A stretch of 47,943 nucleotides of DNA from JAISFI01 sp031552425 (GTDB lineage: Bacteria > Bacteroidota > Bacteroidia > Bacteroidales > Azobacteroidaceae), in assembly GCA_031552425.1 (NCBI GenBank), contig JAVBMM010000085.1, positions 1 through 47,943 on the forward strand, in the 5' to 3' direction. Below, in pieces: positions 44,626 to 47,943 of this stretch. How positions within the stretch are numbered: position 1 is the stretch's first letter; every line of letters begins with the position of its first letter. Made by a program: the position numbers and the translations under genes. Under the pieces are notes generated by a model, which saw nothing but the letters and a program-made list of their open reading frames with translations, ran no database searches and was not told the origin of the DNA.

Positions 44626-45426
44626 ATGTCGGAAAATAAGAATATATATAAAATCGGACTGGCATTGAGCGGTGGAGGAGCTAAGGGTTTTGCTCATGCT
44701 GGAGTATTTAAGGCTTTAGAGGAATTTTCTTTGAAACCGGATATTATTTCGGGTACCAGTGCCGGAGCTATTGCAGGAGTATTATATGCGGATGGATATG
44801 CTCCGGAAGAAATTATAGAATTATTCATTGGATTGGAGTTTAAAAAATTTGCAGAAATACAATTACCCAAGGCCGGTATTTTTAATATGATCGGATTCAA
44901 AGGGTTTCTGAAAAAATATTTAAGAGCCAGAACTTTCGAAGAATTGAAAATTCCTTTGGTAGTAGTTGCTACGGACTTAGATGATGGTATAAGTGTAGCT
45001 TTCAATAAGGGGCCTTTGCTGGAACCTATTATGGCTTCGTGTAGTATCCCGATTATTTTTAATCCGGTGCTTATTAATGGAATTCATTATGTAGATGGAG
45101 GATTGTTCCGTAATTTTCCGGTAAGTAATATCCGGGGAATTTGTGAGAAAGTGATAGGTGTTAATGTAGCTCCTTTAGTTCCTAAAAAATACAATCAAAC
45201 CATATTACATATTGCTGAACGTTCTTATCATTATATGTTTAGGGCAAATACTTTGCCTGACAGGCGTTTATGTGATATCTTGATTGAAAATGAAGAATTT
45301 GCCAATTTCAAAACCTTTGATTTGGTGAATATCCGCATGATTTTCGATAAAGGATACAAAGAAGCTGTAAAAACTTTGTCAGAGAAAAAAGTAAGTGTAC
45401 AATCGATTTTAAATGAGATAGCATGA
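44626..45426 (+). CDS. Patatin-like phospholipase
   Basis: Serine lipid hydrolase of 266 residues. The oxyanion hole SGGGAKGFAHAG (residues 15-26), nucleophile Ser45 in GTSAGA and catalytic Asp157 in VDGGLFRNFP are all present. There is no signal peptide, so it is probably cytoplasmic or inner-face associated, like RssA/YchK-type proteins. It overlaps the GH13 gene by four bases (ATGA at 45423-45426). The physiological lipid is unknown. Confidence 0.93.
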   Translation: MSENKNIYKIGLALSGGGAKGFAHAGVFKALEEFSLKPDIISGTSAGAIAGVLYADGYAPEEIIELFIGLEFKKFAEIQLPKAGIFNMIGFKGFLKKYLRARTFEELKIPLVVVATDLDDGISVAFNKGPLLEPIMASCSIPIIFNPVLINGIHYVDGGLFRNFPVSNIRGICEKVIGVNVAPLVPKKYNQTILHIAERSYHYMFRANTLPDRRLCDILIENEEFANFKTFDLVNIRMIFDKGYKEAVKTLSEKKVSVQSILNEIA

Positions 45427-47111
45427 GTCAATCAAAAAAAATAATTATTTACCAAGTTCTTACGAGATTATTCGGAAACGATAATAAAACCAATAATGTA
45501 AATGGTACTCTAGAGGAAAATGGTGTAGGAAAGTTTTCTGCATTTACATCTAAAGCATTGAATTCTATTAAAAATATGGGGATAACGCATATTTGGTATA
45601 CTGGAATCATTGAACATGCCTCTAAAACGAATTATTTTCAGGATAGAAAAGATCATCCGGGAGTAGTGAAAGGAAATGCGGGATCTCCTTATGCCATAAA
45701 GGATTATTATGATGTGGATCCTGATTTGGCAGATGATGTTCCAAACAGGATGAAAGAATTTGAAAATTTGATTGAACGTACACACAAAACAGGGTTAAAG
45801 GTGATTATAGATTTTGTACCTAATCATGTGGCACGTCGGTATTATTCGGATGTAAAGTCTCAAAATATCATGGATTTGGGTGGAAACGATGATATACACA
45901 CTACTTTTAATGTGAATAATAATTTTTATTATATCCCAGGACAAGCGTTGGAGCCTCAATTCAATACTTCTGTTAACGGAGAAAAATATGAAGAATATCC
46001 GGCAAAGGTAACCGGAAATGATTGTTTTTCAGCGAATCCGTCGATTAACGATTGGTATGAAACAGTAAAATTGAACTATGGAGTAGATTATTTGAATGGA
46101 CAGACAAAGCATTTTGATCCTATTCCCGATACGTGGAAAAAAATGTTGGATATACTTCTTTTTTGGTCATCGAAAAAAATAGATGCTTTTCGTTGTGATA
46201 TGGCTGAAATGGTTCCTGTTGAATTTTGGGGATGGGTTATCCCTCAGGTAAAAAAGCAATATCCGGAAATGTTATTTATTGCAGAAGTGTATAATCCTTC
46301 CGAATACCGGAATTATATTTTTAATGGAAAATTTGATTATTTGTACGATAAAGTGGGATTATATGATACACTACATTCTATTATGTCTAACGAACAATCT
46401 GCCGGATCAATTACGCCTTGTTGGCAATCGATAGAAGGAATGCAACACAGAATGTTGAATTTCTTGGAAAATCATGATGAACAGCGTATTGCATCTGATT
46501 TTTTTGCAGGAGACCCCTGGAAAGCAGTACCAGCTATGATTATTGTAGCGACTATGAATATTAATCCTGTAATGATCTATTTCGGGCAAGAACTAGGAGA
46601 GAAGGGCATGGATACAGAGGGTTTTAGTGGTAAGGACGGACGTACTTCTATTTTCGATTATTGGGGAATGGATACTATTCAACGTTGGAGAAATGAAGGA
46701 AAATATACATTGTCTTCATTGAATGGTAATGAAAAAAAACTTCGGAATTTTTATGTAAAACTCCTTTCTTTGTGTAATGAAGAAAAAGCTATTTCTCAAG
46801 GAGTTTTTTATGATCTGATGTATGTAAATTATAATAATCCCGGTTTTAATATTAATAAGCAATATGCTTACATCCGTCAGCATGCTGATGATATTTTACT
46901 CGTTGTTGTCAATTTTGATTCTAAAGAAGTAGATATTTCACTCAATATTCCACAACATGCATTTCAATATTTGAATATACAAAAAAGAAAATTAACCGGA
47001 ATAGAAGATTTATTAACCGGAGAATTGGTTTCTAATATATTTTCTTTTGAAGAACCTTTGAAGTTATCTGTTAAAGGATATTCCGGTAGAATTGTCAGGT
47101 ATAAGAAATAG
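45423..47111 (+). CDS. GH13 family alpha-amylase (cytoplasmic)
   Basis: Alpha-glucan hydrolase of 562 residues with no signal peptide. GH13 regions are readable: DFVPNHVA (region I), DAFRCDMAEM with nucleophile Asp259 (II), FIAEVYNP with acid/base Glu288 (III), and FLENHDEQR with Asp352 (IV). A beta-sandwich C-terminal domain covers about 470-562. Being cytoplasmic it may work on glycogen or imported maltodextrins together with the glycogen genes at 8664-13245. It is translationally coupled to the patatin gene, an unexplained pairing. Confidence 0.93.
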   Translation: MSQSKKIIIYQVLTRLFGNDNKTNNVNGTLEENGVGKFSAFTSKALNSIKNMGITHIWYTGIIEHASKTNYFQDRKDHPGVVKGNAGSPYAIKDYYDVDPDLADDVPNRMKEFENLIERTHKTGLKVIIDFVPNHVARRYYSDVKSQNIMDLGGNDDIHTTFNVNNNFYYIPGQALEPQFNTSVNGEKYEEYPAKVTGNDCFSANPSINDWYETVKLNYGVDYLNGQTKHFDPIPDTWKKMLDILLFWSSKKIDAFRCDMAEMVPVEFWGWVIPQVKKQYPEMLFIAEVYNPSEYRNYIFNGKFDYLYDKVGLYDTLHSIMSNEQSAGSITPCWQSIEGMQHRMLNFLENHDEQRIASDFFAGDPWKAVPAMIIVATMNINPVMIYFGQELGEKGMDTEGFSGKDGRTSIFDYWGMDTIQRWRNEGKYTLSSLNGNEKKLRNFYVKLLSLCNEEKAISQGVFYDLMYVNYNNPGFNINKQYAYIRQHADDILLVVVNFDSKEVDISLNIPQHAFQYLNIQKRKLTGIEDLLTGELVSNIFSFEEPLKLSVKGYSGRIVRYKK

Positions 47112-47172
47112 TTGATTTTTATATACTAATATATTATTGATATCTAGGAAGACTTTGTTGGCATATTTAAAT

Positions 47173-47191
47173 GATTGAAGTTTTTTCAATC
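47173..47191. terminator. Inverted repeat downstream of the GH13 gene
   Basis: GATTGAA (47173-47179) and TTCAATC (47185-47191) with a 5-base loop. The following T-tract is poor, and it abuts the -33 box of the prs promoter, so it could be either a weak terminator or an operator. Confidence 0.4.
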
Positions 47192-47224
47192 TTGTATAAT
47201 ATCCGAACATTATTACTACTTTTG
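47192..47224 (+). promoter_or_regulatory. prs promoter
   Basis: TTG at 47192-47194 and a full-match -7 box TACTTTTG at 47217-47224, spaced by 22 bases, 34 bases before the prs ATG. Confidence 0.6.
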
Positions 47225-47258
47225 CATCAAATTATAAAATATCAACATCTTTTAATTT

Positions 47259-47943
47259 ATGTCCTGTAATAAAGTTCCTTTCAAAATTTTTTCGGGAACC
47301 AATTCCCGGTATTTGGCAGAAAAAATCTGTAATAGTCTCGATTGTGAATTAGGAAGCATGAAAATTGAATATTTTGCTGATGGTGAGTTTTCAGTTTCCT
47401 ATGAGGAATCTATTCGGGGAAGCCATGTGTTTTTAGTTCAATCTACTTTTCCTAATTCAGATAACCTGATGGAATTATTGTTGATGATTGATGCTGCAAA
47501 ACGGGCATCTGCTAAGTCCATAGTGGCTGTTGTTCCCTATTTTGGTTGGGCACGTCAAGACAGAAAAGATAAACCTCGTGTGTCTATCGGAGCTAAATTA
47601 ATTGCAGATTTATTGGCTGTTGCAGGAATCAATCGTTTAATTACTATGGATTTACATGCGGATCAGATACAAGGATTTTTTAATGTTCCGGTAGATCATT
47701 TGTATGCATCTTCTATTTTCTTAGATTATATCAAATCATTGAATCTTCCTAATCTGGTTATTGCTACTCCTGATGTAGGAGGAACCAAGCGAGCCAGTAC
47801 ATATTCAAAATATTTGAATGTTCCGATGGTGATATGTTATAAGCTCCGTAAAAAAGCCAATGAAGTTTCCGAAATGAAAGTAATCGGGGATGTAGAAGGT
47901 ATGGATATTTTATTGTTGGATGATATGGTTGATACGGCAGGAA
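47259..47943 (+). CDS. prs: Ribose-phosphate pyrophosphokinase, N-terminal part (3' end outside window)
   Basis: Makes PRPP from ribose 5-phosphate and ATP for nucleotide, NAD, histidine and tryptophan synthesis. 228 codons are visible from ATG 47259 and the frame is open to the window edge; family members are about 312 residues. Visible signatures: FSGTNSRYLAEKI, FADGEFSV, VPYFGWARQDRKDKPR, MDLHADQIQGFF, and the start of the PRPP loop LLLDDMVDTAG at the edge. It has its own promoter. Confidence 0.97.
   Translation, partial: MSCNKVPFKIFSGTNSRYLAEKICNSLDCELGSMKIEYFADGEFSVSYEESIRGSHVFLVQSTFPNSDNLMELLLMIDAAKRASAKSIVAVVPYFGWARQDRKDKPRVSIGAKLIADLLAVAGINRLITMDLHADQIQGFFNVPVDHLYASSIFLDYIKSLNLPNLVIATPDVGGTKRASTYSKYLNVPMVICYKLRKKANEVSEMKVIGDVEGMDILLLDDMVDTAG

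Noticed and set aside
1..47943. CRISPR arrays, prophage or complete insertion sequences
   Set aside because: No regularly spaced direct repeats, integrase, transposase or phage structural genes were found on either strand.

Overview
The window is a stretch of core chromosome from a low-GC member of the Bacteroidota, most likely order Bacteroidales. Three lines of evidence support this. The gene families are typical of the group: a DUF4290 protein, an Lnb/DUF4105 lipoprotein N-acyltransferase-like protein, the glycogen trio of debranching enzyme, GT4 synthase and GH57, a KamA-type radical SAM protein, and a long SecA with a SEC-C tail. Several start sites are preceded by the Bacteroidota -7 promoter box TAnnTTTG, some with a TTG-type -33 box about 20 bases upstream. 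Shine-Dalgarno sequences are not obvious. Genus cannot be named from the sequence alone. I see no tRNA, rRNA, CRISPR array, phage or intact insertion sequence.

Layout. 1-1842 (+): the end of isocitrate dehydrogenase and citrate synthase (oxidative TCA arm). 1857-7727 (-): an operon-like run of M3 peptidase, dCMP deaminase, C-terminal processing protease and a YidE/AspT-type transporter. 7827-8468 (-): rhomboid protease. 8664-13245 (+): cytoplasmic glycogen module. 13602-14948 (+): KamA-family radical SAM protein. 14992-18012 (+): a 1006-residue secreted multidomain glycosidase-like protein, convergent with secA across a terminator. 18097-24839 (-): exosortase, Lnb-like protein, a degenerate alkaline-phosphatase-fold protein and SecA, all on one strand and closely packed. 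24913-30914 (+): CoaX, an outer-membrane protein, LptC, a CNNM/CorC protein and a PpiD-like foldase, ending in a clear terminator. 31001-32014 (+): RlmN. 32158-39547 (+): a long run PdxA, YicC, Gmk, NadD, TsaB, DUF4290, MurA, RimM, LptG-type permease. 39563-40696 (-): Tgt, divergent from a methyltransferase (40785-41687). 41688-42333: a 646-base spacer with several hairpins and a GC-rich patch. 42334-44538 (-): membrane pyrophosphatase. 44626-47111 (+): patatin and GH13 amylase. 47259 to the edge (+): start of PRPP synthetase.

The genes fall into three functional blocks: central carbon and storage glucan metabolism, envelope biogenesis and export (SecA, exosortase, Lnb, LptC, LptG, PpiD, MurA, CtpA, rhomboid), and translation or nucleotide housekeeping. 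The most interesting signals are catalytic-residue changes in recognisable enzymes: a phosphatase-fold protein that seems to have lost most metal ligands, a GH57 protein with Asn at the expected acid/base, MurA with Asp for Cys, Tgt without the zinc cysteines, and an IDH with NAD-type residues. The clustering of exosortase and Lnb-like genes directly upstream of secA, and the unexplained content of the 41688-42333 spacer, also stand out. I did not find a convincing wholly new multi-gene system; the exosortase/Lnb/pseudophosphatase/SecA run is the best candidate.
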